From: an uncultured Prevotellaceae bacterium
GTDB taxonomy: Bacteria > Bacteroidota > Bacteroidia > Bacteroidales > Bacteroidaceae
Reading direction: 5' to 3'
DNA: 64,000 bases
NCBI GenBank assembly: GCA_937877625.1
Contig: CALFJG010000072.1
Span: 84,579 to 148,578 of the forward strand
The notes beneath the pieces are model-generated. The model was given only the letters and a program-made list of their open reading frames with translations, ran no database searches and had not been told where the DNA came from. Both the position numbers and the translations under genes were made by a program. This document shows, in pieces, positions 1-8,850 of this stretch; the first letter of the stretch is position 1; the number at the start of each line of letters is the position of its first letter.

Positions 1-1269
1 TCCATTGTTTGTTTTGACGGGTGGGTCGGGACGTAATGTACGTTGGAGTGTTTGTGTGAGTTCGGTGAGCGGGGAGATTTTCTCCGCCAGTTGGGTTATT
101 GTTTGAGCTTCCACACCAGCCGCCACCTGTTTGATACGCGCAGCACTCTCGAGCGAGAAACGCAGTTGTTGTATCTCGCGTGGGTTGGCGCGTCCGGTGC
201 TTACCTTAGAAGCCAGTCGCTCAAGGTCGCCCACACGCGGTAATTCTTGTTCGCAGATTTGTCGGAGGGCGGTATAGCGGAAGAACTGTTCCACACCATC
301 TTGCCGTTGTTTGATGGCCTTCACATCGCGCAGCGGGAAGAGTAGCCAGCGGCGCAACATACGTCCTCCGGGCGGTGTGAGCGTGTGGTCAATCACCTCA
401 AGGAGTGATGTGCCGCCGGGCTGCATCGGCTCAGTGATTTCGAGGTTGCGTACCGTGAAAGGGTCAATGCGCACATAACGTTCTTCCTCTATGCGTGCGA
501 TGCGCACAATATGTCGTGTGGCGGTGTGCTGCGTGAGTTGCAAATAGCAAAGAATGGCTCCCGCCGCCACAATGCCCTCGCGCAAGTGGTCAACACCGAA
601 GCCGCGAAGGTTTTTCACCTTAAATTGAGCGTGGAGTGACTTCTGTGCATTGGCGAGGTTGAATGTCCAGTCGTCGGTTTCGTAAACATAGAGGCTTGAC
701 CCAAAAATTTTTTGAAAACGTGGTTTGAGACCTCGTTGCACCAAGATTTCCTTAGGAGAGAAACTTTCTATAAGTTTTTTCACTACGTCGGGTGTGCCTT
801 CGGTGAGTAAGAACTCGCCCGTAGAAAGGTCTAAGAACGAAAGCCCTAAGGCCTGCGCACCAAAATGCACTGCTGCGAGCCAGTTGTTTTCCTTATCGGC
901 AAGCACGCCTTGCTGCATTGCAACACCGGGTGTGACGAGTTCGGTGATACCACGCTTAACGAGCGTTTTGGTCTGTTTGGGATCCTCAAGTTGGTCGCAA
1001 ATGGCTACACGAAAGCCAGCGCGCACAAGACGCGGGAGATAGTTATCTAAGGCATGATAAGGGAAGCCCGCCATCTCCAGCTCTGCCGCCCCATTCTTTC
1101 CGTTGCTGCGACGGGTGAGGGTTATGCCCAACGTTTTTGCAGCAACGACAGCATCATCGCCATAAGTCTCGTAAAAATCACCACAGCGAAAAAGCAGCAA
1201 CGCATCAGGGTGCTTCGCTTTGAAATCGAAGAACTGCTTCATCATCGGGGTAAGGTTTTCCTTGAGCAT
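1..1269 (-). CDS. mutS: DNA mismatch repair protein MutS, 5' part only (423 codons; continues past the left edge)
   Basis: MutS recognises base mismatches and small loops and recruits the repair machinery. The minus-strand frame is open from the ATG at 1269 to the window edge. The N-terminal mismatch-binding domain is clear: the Phe-x-Glu wedge is F32-Y33-E34 within CGDFYETYG, followed by a TRR segment and AGFPYHALDNYL. The connector and the start of the core domain follow (GVAMQQGVLADKENNW; GGRMLRRWLLFPL near the end). The visible part stops at PPVKTNNG, where family members have PPV-x-DGG. The ATPase domain lies outside the window. The gene starts 26 bp after the agmatine deiminase stop and may be cotranscribed with it. 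No good Shine-Dalgarno sequence precedes the ATG, which is normal in this phylum. Confidence 0.95.
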   Translation of the reverse strand, partial: MLKENLTPMMKQFFDFKAKHPDALLLFRCGDFYETYGDDAVVAAKTLGITLTRRSNGKNGAAELEMAGFPYHALDNYLPRLVRAGFRVAICDQLEDPKQTKTLVKRGITELVTPGVAMQQGVLADKENNWLAAVHFGAQALGLSFLDLSTGEFLLTEGTPDVVKKLIESFSPKEILVQRGLKPRFQKIFGSSLYVYETDDWTFNLANAQKSLHAQFKVKNLRGFGVDHLREGIVAAGAILCYLQLTQHTATRHIVRIARIEEERYVRIDPFTVRNLEITEPMQPGGTSLLEVIDHTLTPPGGRMLRRWLLFPLRDVKAIKQRQDGVEQFFRYTALRQICEQELPRVGDLERLASKVSTGRANPREIQQLRFSLESAARIKQVAAGVEAQTITQLAEKISPLTELTQTLQRTLRPDPPVKTNNG

Positions 1270-1295
1270 AGTATCAAAAAGAGGAAAATAGTTCG

Positions 1296-2420
1296 TTAGA
1301 TCACCCCACGCGGCAGTTGCATTGCAGCGCAGTGAATGCTACCGTGCTGGCAGATGAGTGTACGAGCGTCAATACCAATAATGTCGTATTTGGGAAAGAG
1401 GTGTGCAAACTGTCGGCGTGCTTTCTCATCAAGTGTGGCATCGCCGTATGTAGGAAAGATTATTGCAGTGTTAAGAATAAGGAAGTTAGCGTATGTGGCA
1501 GGCAATCGGTTGCCGTTGTCGTCGTAGCAAGCAGGTGCCATTGGTAGCGGCACGAGGTTGTAGAAATGGCCTTGGGCGGTGCGCATAGTTTGCAACTCAC
1601 GCTCCATCAGTTCAAGGTCGGCATAGTGGCTATCCGACTTATTGGTACACTTCACATAGCAAATCGTGTTAGCGGAACAAAAACGAGCGAGCGTGTCAAT
1701 ATGTCCGTCGGTGTCATCGCCCTCGAGATGGCCATGTGTGAGCCAGAGTACACGCCTTGTGCCAAAGAGTTCAAAAAAACGGGCTTCAATATAAGATCGT
1801 GTGCGCCCGCTGCCACGTGTGGTAGAACAGACGCATTGTTCAGTAGTGAGGATAGTGCCTGTGCCATCGGATTCTATGCTTCCTCCCTCAAGCACAAAGT
1901 CGAGGGCATCTTGGTACGTACCTTTTAACACGTCGTCCTCCGCGAGCAGGTGCGTCAATTCATTATCCTTCTCTGCGGGGAACTTGCCGCCCCAGCCGTT
2001 AAAACTGCAATCGATGAGTTGCCAGCCGTTGGTGTCTATCACACTCAACACGCCGTGGTCGCGCGTCCAGGTATCATTGGTGGGGGCACGAAAGAAAATG
2101 ATATTTTCTACCACTTTTCGCGGCAATCGCTCTTGGAGTAATTGCGCCACCTCCTCGGGGTGAGGATGCACCACCAACAACTTCTCGCGTCGGGCTATCT
2201 CGTAGGCCAAGCGTATGTAGGTCTTAGTGATTTCAACAAGGCAATCGCGCCAATCAGTATCGCGGTGTGGCCACGTAAGCCACACGCCGCCCTGTGTGAA
2301 CCATTCGGCTGGCAGTGTGCGGCGTGTGCGACGAACGTTTACGGCATCCGACTCCGTTCGGAGCGTTTCAAAATCGCCGTCTTGCTTGAAGTATTGGGGT
2401 GGCGCCTTAAAAAAAAACAT
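1296..2420 (-). CDS. aguA: Agmatine deiminase (agmatine iminohydrolase)
   Basis: This enzyme hydrolyses agmatine to N-carbamoylputrescine and ammonia in the arginine-to-putrescine route. The 374-aa product has the family landmarks in order: TLPAEWF and GGVWLTWPHRDTDW at the start, TWTRDHG, the EGGSIESDGTGT loop, GDDTDGHID, and a C-terminal SIHCAAMQLP with the nucleophile Cys364. There is no signal peptide, which argues against a secreted peptidylarginine deiminase of the Porphyromonas type. The first 30 or so residues before RRTLPAEW look like an extension, and no other ATG lies there, so a GTG or TTG start further in is possible. N-carbamoylputrescine amidase, often its neighbour, is not in the window. 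Confidence 0.9.
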   Translation of the reverse strand: MFFFKAPPQYFKQDGDFETLRTESDAVNVRRTRRTLPAEWFTQGGVWLTWPHRDTDWRDCLVEITKTYIRLAYEIARREKLLVVHPHPEEVAQLLQERLPRKVVENIIFFRAPTNDTWTRDHGVLSVIDTNGWQLIDCSFNGWGGKFPAEKDNELTHLLAEDDVLKGTYQDALDFVLEGGSIESDGTGTILTTEQCVCSTTRGSGRTRSYIEARFFELFGTRRVLWLTHGHLEGDDTDGHIDTLARFCSANTICYVKCTNKSDSHYADLELMERELQTMRTAQGHFYNLVPLPMAPACYDDNGNRLPATYANFLILNTAIIFPTYGDATLDEKARRQFAHLFPKYDIIGIDARTLICQHGSIHCAAMQLPRGVI

Positions 2421-2442
2421 TATGCACGATAATACCGTGGCC

Positions 2443-4110
2443 TTAGAACATTCTCTGTGGCCAACGGCGGAGGTTCATTTTCTTATATAGTTGAATGCAC
2501 GGCACGGCGGAGGGAATACTCTCTCGGCGCGACAAATAATCAATAAAGGCCTGCGTGCTGGTGGGCATACCAGTGAAACGGAGTTCTTGAGACTGCGGGA
2601 AGAAGTCGGTGCTATAGCCATCGCCGCCACCTGCTTGGAACTCATCGGCCACAACAAGATAGGTGTGCCGCTTACGTATCACGGTGCGCGAGCCATCGGA
2701 ATTGATATATGCCAATTCCTTGACGTGGCCTGTCTTTGTTGTATCTATCTCCAGACTGCTGGTCTGCATCCAACCGTAAGTAGTGTTGTGGAGGCCAAAC
2801 TCTACAAGGTCTTTTATTTGCGCACCAGTGAGGCGGAACACACGAAGTTTGTTGGCAAAAGGCAGGGCTTCGCCGACATCAAGAATGCGTATCTGACCTT
2901 CGGGGAAACCACTGCGAATGCTACCAAAATGGCTTACACCAATAACGGGCGTAGAAAGGGGGAGGTGTCCCGTAGTGCGCAAAGCCTCGGCATACGCCTC
3001 GCACACCATATAACCCATTTCTGTTTGGCAATACTTGTTGGTCAAGCGGTCGTGAACAAGGTTTCGTGTGCAATAAGCGAGGTTCTCGTTCAATGCGTGG
3101 CCTTCTATCTGCGTATTGGCAAGGAGGTTGTTAAGTTCTTGGCTATACTGCTGTTGCTTTTTTCCCAAGGGGATGTTAGGATTGACACGTACTATTTCAG
3201 GCGTAGCAGAGAGTACCTTGCGCGTCTGTAAATCTATCTCAAAGCGCAACACACTAATGTATTCACCATGCCATTTTCCCTGCACGACAGGCAGTTGCTG
3301 TGCGTTGATATGTCCGCACACAGGGTTATGGCTATGCCCGGTGAGCAGTCCATGGAAATCAGGATCGTTGAATTGTGCGATATTGGCTGAATCGCGGTCG
3401 TCCCAAACAGGATTGCCGTCTTGCATACGTGTACCTACATGCATCAGCAACAGACGTATGTCGGCACTCGCTACAGGTTGATATTCTGGTTTCTGCTTTA
3501 ATGCACTGACAATGCCAGTGTAGTTGCCATCAAAGGTTAAGCCCGTGAGCTTGCTCTTTGATGTTTGGTTGGGTGTGTTGCTCGTGAGCAGTCCTACAAA
3601 GCCTATCGTTATAATTTGTCCGGTTGGCAGCGTGATGGTTTGCGTAGCACACGGCTGAGCGAAGGCGGGAATGCGACTGGTTGTATCAAACACATTGGCA
3701 CAAAGATATGTGAGATTCCATCCTGCGGGTCGGTAAGCACTCCATTTATCAGCCAATTTCTGTTGGCCATCATCGAACTCGTGGTTGCCTATAGCAGAAA
3801 TTGTCACACCGATACGATTAAAGAAATCGGACACCAAACGTCCGCCCGTAGCAGTGTAGAAATAACTACCGCCGAAATTGTCGCCGGCGGCCACAGTGAC
3901 ACTATTGGGATAAACGGCACGCAAGCTATCAAGCGTTTGCCAAACGGCAGGAGCCCCTGGAATACTTTTGCGTGCATCAGCCAAAAAACCACCATGGAAA
4001 TCATTGAGGCTGAACACAGCAACCGTTACCGTTTGTGCCGAAAGATTTAACACAAAAAGAGCAGAGAGAACCAAGCCTAATAAACTCTTGAGGGAAAAGA
4101 CTTTTTGCAT
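2443..4110 (-). CDS. Secreted 5'-nucleotidase/metallophosphoesterase (UshA family)
   Basis: This is a predicted periplasmic enzyme that dephosphorylates nucleotides for salvage. The 555-aa product has a signal peptide (cleavage probably after A25). The calcineurin-like domain shows NDFHGG (D37, H39), AAGDNFGG, GNHEFDDG and TGHSHNP, which together supply the two-metal site. The C-terminal substrate domain has GSIRSGFPEGQI, EALPFANKLRVFRLTG and QAGGGDGYSTD. Length and layout fit the family. It ends 22 bp before agmatine deiminase. A TAnnTTTG box sits 28 bp upstream of the start. The exact substrate cannot be read from the sequence. Confidence 0.9.
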   Translation of the reverse strand: MQKVFSLKSLLGLVLSALFVLNLSAQTVTVAVFSLNDFHGGFLADARKSIPGAPAVWQTLDSLRAVYPNSVTVAAGDNFGGSYFYTATGGRLVSDFFNRIGVTISAIGNHEFDDGQQKLADKWSAYRPAGWNLTYLCANVFDTTSRIPAFAQPCATQTITLPTGQIITIGFVGLLTSNTPNQTSKSKLTGLTFDGNYTGIVSALKQKPEYQPVASADIRLLLMHVGTRMQDGNPVWDDRDSANIAQFNDPDFHGLLTGHSHNPVCGHINAQQLPVVQGKWHGEYISVLRFEIDLQTRKVLSATPEIVRVNPNIPLGKKQQQYSQELNNLLANTQIEGHALNENLAYCTRNLVHDRLTNKYCQTEMGYMVCEAYAEALRTTGHLPLSTPVIGVSHFGSIRSGFPEGQIRILDVGEALPFANKLRVFRLTGAQIKDLVEFGLHNTTYGWMQTSSLEIDTTKTGHVKELAYINSDGSRTVIRKRHTYLVVADEFQAGGGDGYSTDFFPQSQELRFTGMPTSTQAFIDYLSRRESIPSAVPCIQLYKKMNLRRWPQRMF

Positions 4111-4137
4111 AGTATGGGTTTATCGTTTATTTGTGCG

Positions 4138-4145
4138 CAAAGGTA
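4138..4145 (-). promoter_or_regulatory. Candidate -7 promoter box (TACCTTTG) for the 5'-nucleotidase gene
   Basis: Read on the minus strand the sequence is TACCTTTG, matching the Bacteroidetes -7 consensus TAnnTTTG. It lies 28 bp upstream of the ATG at 4110, in a 71-bp AT-rich gap. The matching -33 TTTG is not convincing. Confidence 0.5.
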
Positions 4146-4181
4146 TAATAAAAAAGAATAAGTATTAGAAATTACGGAGGT

Positions 4182-6767
4182 TTAAGCCTTTTTCTTCCAC
4201 CATTCCTTCCCAAGCGCACAGCAGAAAAGAAGAAGAGTAAGAACTATACCCGTATATGCCGCAGCCTCAGTGTGATGAATACTCTTGGGGCGGAACTCAA
4301 GAACTACCTCGTGTTTCCCTGCAGGCATACGTAAGGCACGGAGGATATAGTTGACACGTCCAAGTTCAGCCTCTTGTCCGTCAATGGTGGCCGTCCATCC
4401 AGGATAATACACCTCGGAGAACACCACAACACCACCGCGTTGACTTTCTATCGCATAGTGCAATTCATTAGGCGCATAAGATGTTTGACTTACCGAGCCA
4501 CTATCCAACATCGCTGTTTCCAACTGTGGCTTGAACCGCTCATCAGCCACGGCTTCGCTCCGAATAGATAGCTTGTTGAGTTCGGCTATTTCTGCATCGG
4601 CATCTTTTACAAAACTCAACTTCTGCACAAACCAGCCATTGCCTAAAGCATATGGATTTTCTATAACACGTTGCGCGTCTTTTCCGAAGATTATATATTT
4701 GAGGTTGAGCATATTCAAGACGGGGGCAAGACTATCGGCGGGAATTTGTGTCATATCGCCCTGCGCATCGTTGATAGCCCCTACAAACTGTGGTATCTCC
4801 TTAGAGATGTGTCGCTCAATGAGATCTTGATAGCGTTGGAGTTTGGCGGGATGGTAGCCACCGATGTTATGGTGATGGTAGGACGCTGTATTGTCGTTGA
4901 ATATATCAGTTGTGATGTTCACCACACGATAATTTCCTTTGTCCTCAAGGATACGTTGGTCGGCCTCGGTAGGCGTGACGATGTCTTCGGTTTGGGAGAT
5001 AGGGTCAGTAAAATTATTATCGTTAAGATAACGTTTGTCTATTCCCCAGAGGTCGAAAAGACAAACCACACCGATAGCAACCGCCAAGACACTACCAGAA
5101 ATCTTTTTGAAATAAAACGCAGCCAAAACGATACAGCCTATAAATATCACGATAAATGAACGAAGCGCATCAGAAGCGAGAATAGCTTGGTGCATTTGAG
5201 AAACACCCTGCCGATAAGCAGCGGCTTGTGGACCAAGGGTAGAAAGAATTTGGCTTTCGTTGTTGGAGAGGCAATCGCCAGCGAGACTCGGTAAAAAATA
5301 TAGCAAAAGACAAAGACCCGCCGTGGAGACAAGACTAACGGCAAGAGCTATCCGACCAAGTTTCTCACGAAGGATATCGGGGGTACGAATGATTTGTGCC
5401 ACGCAAAGAACGGCAAGCAAAGGCATTGTGAACTCTGCTATGACGAGTGCAGAACTAACGGTACGAAACTTGTTGTAGAGTGGGAGGTTGTCAATAAAGA
5501 AATCGGTAACAGGCATTAAGTTTTTCCCCCATGCAAAAAGAAAGGAGAGGATGGTGGCAAAAAGCAAAGCCCATTTCAGCGGTCCACGCACGAGGAACAA
5601 TCCGAGAACAAAGAAAAAACAAACAAGCGCACCCACATACACAGGTCCCACCGTGCCGGGTTGGTCGCCCCAATAGGTATTGAGACCGGGTGGAATGATT
5701 TGTTGATTGCTCTCCTGTGCTATCTGCTGTACAGCCATTGCGCCTTGGATAAAGTCATCGTAACCAGGGAGTTCGTCGGCACCTTCGTAGTCTTGAATAC
5801 TCCCCGAACCGCCTCCTTTGAAATTAGGAATGAGCAACGTCATTGTTTCGCCAATGCCATAACTCCATTGTGTGATATAGTCGCGCTCCAACCCCTCAGA
5901 GGCTTGCTTAACAGGCTGTCCGTCTGAGGCAGGAAGAGGTGTGAGCTCGGCTTTCCCGCGCATAGAGTATTGTTGATACTCATAAGTATGGTAAAGGTTT
6001 GACACGTTTGCCAACACACCAATAATACCTGCCAAGATAATTACAGCAGTGCCTTTAAGCCAAACAGTTGGAGTGGGTATTTCAACAACAGAAGTTGTCT
6101 GCTCAACTTGTTTACCACGATACAAAAAAGCAGCTATGCCATAGGCCAAAACGATGAAAAGCATCACAAAGCCGAAGTAGTAGGACATCTGTACGTGGTT
6201 AGATAAAATTTGCAACGCAGTGAATAGTGCCGTTGTTGCCCCACCCCACAGGAATTTACCACGATAGGTAAGTATAAGGCCTGCTATGGTTGGCGGGATG
6301 AATGCGAGCGTGAGGACTTTCCATATATGCCCTGCGGTAATGATAATCAAGAAATAAGACGAAAGAGCCCACATCACCGCTCCAGCTCCAGCCAGCAGAG
6401 GCTTCAAACGGAAAACACGTAGCAAGATATAGAAGCCTAACAGAGATATAAACACATAACTCAATACGCCGTTAGTGCCGAGTTGATAAATCTTTTGTAC
6501 CATTGTCAGCACACCCGTTGAGGGGTAAGAGGGCGATATTTGATAAGTAGGCATTCCGCTAAAAAGACTATTCGTCCATCGGGAGTGTTCGCCGGTTTGC
6601 TGTTCATAGACCTGCGCTTCATGGCCTGCACCTACACCTCCCGTATTGTCGTGGCCGGATAGTACCAAGCCTTGACTTACAGGACCTGCAAAATAAAGAA
6701 AACTTATCGCCAGAAATACTAACACGGCCAATGCATCAGGCCAGACTTTATTGAGAAAGGATTTCAT
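4182..6767 (-). CDS. YfhO-family polytopic membrane protein (GT-C-like)
   Basis: The 861-aa product begins with one membrane helix (ALAVLVFLAISFLYFAG), then a conserved-looking loop (SGHDNTGGVGAGHEAQVYEQQTG, SLFSGMPTYQ) and at least ten more hydrophobic segments. A soluble C-terminal half includes YHHHNIGGYHPAKLQRYQDL and a terminal beta domain (VVVFSEVYYPGWTATIDG). This is the layout of YfhO/GT-C glycosyltransferase-like proteins, which are thought to move sugars from lipid carriers to envelope polymers or proteins. The acceptor in Bacteroidetes is unknown to me. A final helix precedes the lysine-rich end. The gene stands alone between adenosylhomocysteinase and the nucleotidase. Confidence 0.85.
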   Translation of the reverse strand: MKSFLNKVWPDALAVLVFLAISFLYFAGPVSQGLVLSGHDNTGGVGAGHEAQVYEQQTGEHSRWTNSLFSGMPTYQISPSYPSTGVLTMVQKIYQLGTNGVLSYVFISLLGFYILLRVFRLKPLLAGAGAVMWALSSYFLIIITAGHIWKVLTLAFIPPTIAGLILTYRGKFLWGGATTALFTALQILSNHVQMSYYFGFVMLFIVLAYGIAAFLYRGKQVEQTTSVVEIPTPTVWLKGTAVIILAGIIGVLANVSNLYHTYEYQQYSMRGKAELTPLPASDGQPVKQASEGLERDYITQWSYGIGETMTLLIPNFKGGGSGSIQDYEGADELPGYDDFIQGAMAVQQIAQESNQQIIPPGLNTYWGDQPGTVGPVYVGALVCFFFVLGLFLVRGPLKWALLFATILSFLFAWGKNLMPVTDFFIDNLPLYNKFRTVSSALVIAEFTMPLLAVLCVAQIIRTPDILREKLGRIALAVSLVSTAGLCLLLYFLPSLAGDCLSNNESQILSTLGPQAAAYRQGVSQMHQAILASDALRSFIVIFIGCIVLAAFYFKKISGSVLAVAIGVVCLFDLWGIDKRYLNDNNFTDPISQTEDIVTPTEADQRILEDKGNYRVVNITTDIFNDNTASYHHHNIGGYHPAKLQRYQDLIERHISKEIPQFVGAINDAQGDMTQIPADSLAPVLNMLNLKYIIFGKDAQRVIENPYALGNGWFVQKLSFVKDADAEIAELNKLSIRSEAVADERFKPQLETAMLDSGSVSQTSYAPNELHYAIESQRGGVVVFSEVYYPGWTATIDGQEAELGRVNYILRALRMPAGKHEVVLEFRPKSIHHTEAAAYTGIVLTLLLFCCALGKEWWKKKA

Positions 6768-6861
6768 AGGAGTGGGAGAACGTTCTTAAAAAATACAAGA
6801 AGTAAACTATTCAGAGGAGGCAGAGAAATAGGAAGCCCGCAAACAGTCAATCATTAAATAA

Positions 6862-8280
6862 CTAATACCTATAAAAATCAGCCTTATATGGGCCGTTGAT
6901 AGGTACACCAATATAATCGGCTTGAGCCTGTGTGAGGTGAGTGAGGTGAACACCTATACGGCTGAGATGTAAGCGGGCTACTTCTTCGTCAAGTTTCTTA
7001 GGAAGACGATAAACACCTATTTCGTGAGCGTTGGTAAAGAGTTCTATCTGCGCAAGCGTTTGATTAGTAAATGAGTTTGACATTACAAAAGAGGGATGCC
7101 CCGTGGCACACCCGAGGTTGACGAGACGACCATCTGCCAGCAAGGTGATGCGATGGCCATCGGGGAAGAGATAACTATCTACACCAGGCTTGATATTCGT
7201 ACACTTGATACCAGGCAAATGCTTGAGTGCATCAACTTGTATCTCACTGTCGAAATGGCCAATGTTGCAGACAATAGCCTGTGTGGGCATTTGCTGCATA
7301 TGGTCTGTAGTGATAACATCAATATTTCCCGTTGTTGTCACAAAAATGTTGCCCCGAGGGGCGGCTTCTTCCATTGTAAGTACCTCAAAACCTTCCATAG
7401 CGGCTTGGAGAGCACAAATAGGATCTATTTCTGTAACGATAACGTGAGCTCCATAACTACGCATAGACTGTGCACAACCTTTACCTACTTCGCCATATCC
7501 CGCCACAACGACAGTCTTTCCGGCTATCATCACGTCAGTGGCACGCTTGATGCCATCGGCTAAACTCTCGCGACAACCATATAGGTTATCAAACTTTGAC
7601 TTAGTGACGGAGTCGTTGACGTTGTATGCTGGGAAAAGCAATTCGCCACGTTGCATCATTTGATACAAGCGATGCACCCCCGTTGTGGTCTCCTCGCTCA
7701 CGCCGCGTACTTCGTGGGCTATAGTGCTAAAGAAATTGGGACGTTCCTGAAGCACTTGACCAATAATCTTTTTCAGAGCCGCTTCGTCGCCACTGGTACT
7801 CGGTGTCTCCAACACGGTAGGATCTTTTTCAGCTTGAACACCCATGTGTATCATCAGTGTAGCATCTCCCCCATCGTCAACAATGAGATTTGGTGCTCCA
7901 TGTGTAGGGAAATTCATAGCTTGAAGTGTACACCACCAATAGTCTTCTAAGCTTTCGCCTTTCCAAGCAAAAACACTCGTTCCTTCACGAGCCATAGCTG
8001 CGGCGGCGTGGTCTTGAGTGGAATAAATGTTGCAGGAGCACCAACGCACCGAAGCACCTAATGTAGTAAGCGTTTCTATGAGTACTGCCGTTTGAATTGT
8101 CATATGCAGCGAACCCATTATTCTTGCTCCCGCGAGCGGACGCTGTGGTCCATACTTCTCTCTGAGTGCCATAAGGCCAGGCATTTCGTGTTCGGCAATA
8201 CTAATCTCTTTGCGACCGAAATCGGCGGCGGAAAAATCTGCAACTTTATAGGGCAGTGAAGAAAAAAGTTCTTGGTTCAT
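6862..8280 (-). CDS. ahcY: Adenosylhomocysteinase (S-adenosyl-L-homocysteine hydrolase)
   Basis: This enzyme splits S-adenosylhomocysteine into adenosine and homocysteine, using bound NAD, and so relieves product inhibition of methyltransferases. Family blocks are complete: GARIMGSLHMTIQTAVLIETL, CNIYSTQDHAAAA, NLIVDDGGDAT, NVNDSVTKSKFDNLYG, the Rossmann signature VVAGYGEVGKGCA, VITTDHMQQMPTQAIVCNIGHFD, and the C-terminal tail ending YKADFYRY. I chose the ATG at 8280 (MNQELFS) because the ten residues upstream (from 8310) overlap a promoter-like box and are not family-like. That gives 472 aa, a normal length. I saw no S-adenosylhomocysteine riboswitch in the roughly 80 bp upstream. Confidence 0.95.
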   Translation of the reverse strand: MNQELFSSLPYKVADFSAADFGRKEISIAEHEMPGLMALREKYGPQRPLAGARIMGSLHMTIQTAVLIETLTTLGASVRWCSCNIYSTQDHAAAAMAREGTSVFAWKGESLEDYWWCTLQAMNFPTHGAPNLIVDDGGDATLMIHMGVQAEKDPTVLETPSTSGDEAALKKIIGQVLQERPNFFSTIAHEVRGVSEETTTGVHRLYQMMQRGELLFPAYNVNDSVTKSKFDNLYGCRESLADGIKRATDVMIAGKTVVVAGYGEVGKGCAQSMRSYGAHVIVTEIDPICALQAAMEGFEVLTMEEAAPRGNIFVTTTGNIDVITTDHMQQMPTQAIVCNIGHFDSEIQVDALKHLPGIKCTNIKPGVDSYLFPDGHRITLLADGRLVNLGCATGHPSFVMSNSFTNQTLAQIELFTNAHEIGVYRLPKKLDEEVARLHLSRIGVHLTHLTQAQADYIGVPINGPYKADFYRY

Positions 8281-8307
8281 CGTATAGAATCTTATTAAAA
8301 TATGCGA

Positions 8308-8315
8308 CAAAAGTA
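8308..8315 (-). promoter_or_regulatory. Candidate -7 promoter box (TACTTTTG) for ahcY
   Basis: TACTTTTG on the minus strand matches TAnnTTTG and lies 27 bp upstream of the chosen ahcY start. It overlaps the alternative upstream ATG at 8310, which argues against that start. A second CTTTTG lies just upstream. Confidence 0.5.
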
Positions 8316-8362
8316 CACAAAAGTTAGACCCTAATCGGTCATAAGACCGACAATAAAGACAT

Positions 8363-8830
8363 TTATTTACTGGCGTTTAACTTTTGATCGCTTTCTCTGA
8401 CAAGGTCTTCAATACTACGCCCATCGCGACGCGCCTCGGTAGCGGGATGTTCGCCACCAAACGTTTGTCCGTGTCTATAGCCTTGCCTATAGCCTTGTAC
8501 ATAGGCATCTCGTTGGGCGGAGGGATAGGGATTTTGCTCATCGTAGGTACCCCGATGTTGCCGGAGTGCTGCATCGTTGCTGCCACTGGTATAACCGTCC
8601 TCATAGCCAGCACGATCTACTGGACGATTGTCAGACGTTATTGCGCTGTCGGGCAGTGAAGATTGCACAAAGGTAGTGTCATCAAGAGCTGTATCTGTGG
8701 ATACCTCATCGCCAGCATGTGATGTAAAAGAGGCATGCTTTGCAGGTACTATTAAAATAAGCAAGAACACCGACACGGCGGCCATAATGCTAAAACGCTT
8801 GCGCTGTGAGAGAGGAGCGGGAGTTTTCAT
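8363..8830 (-). CDS. Small membrane-anchored protein with Gly-Tyr repeats, unknown function
   Basis: I do not recognise this 155-aa protein. Residues 13-30 (FSIMAAVSVFLLILIVPA) form one hydrophobic segment after a short basic N-terminus, so it is either anchored in the inner membrane or exported. The rest is polar and low in hydrophobics. It carries two similar motifs, GYEDGYTSGSNDA and AYVQGYRQGYRHG, spaced about 40 residues apart. It follows rodA by 20 bp and is the last gene of the mreBCD-mrdA-rodA run, so a link to cell elongation is possible but unproven. No catalytic motif is visible. Confidence 0.65.
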   Translation of the reverse strand: MKTPAPLSQRKRFSIMAAVSVFLLILIVPAKHASFTSHAGDEVSTDTALDDTTFVQSSLPDSAITSDNRPVDRAGYEDGYTSGSNDAALRQHRGTYDEQNPYPSAQRDAYVQGYRQGYRHGQTFGGEHPATEARRDGRSIEDLVRESDQKLNASK

Positions 8831-8850
8831 AAACGAAGTATTGAGAACAA

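Noticed and set aside
1296..2420. Peptidylarginine deiminase (citrullinating virulence enzyme)
   Set aside because: No signal peptide or C-terminal extension; length and motifs fit agmatine deiminase.
2491..3231. Long plus-strand open frame (246 codons) opposite the 5'-nucleotidase gene
   Set aside because: It is antisense to a well-conserved gene with all motifs intact; the translation shows no family features.
8281..8362. S-adenosylhomocysteine riboswitch ahead of ahcY
   Set aside because: The gap is too short and shows a promoter box but no paired structure resembling the riboswitch.
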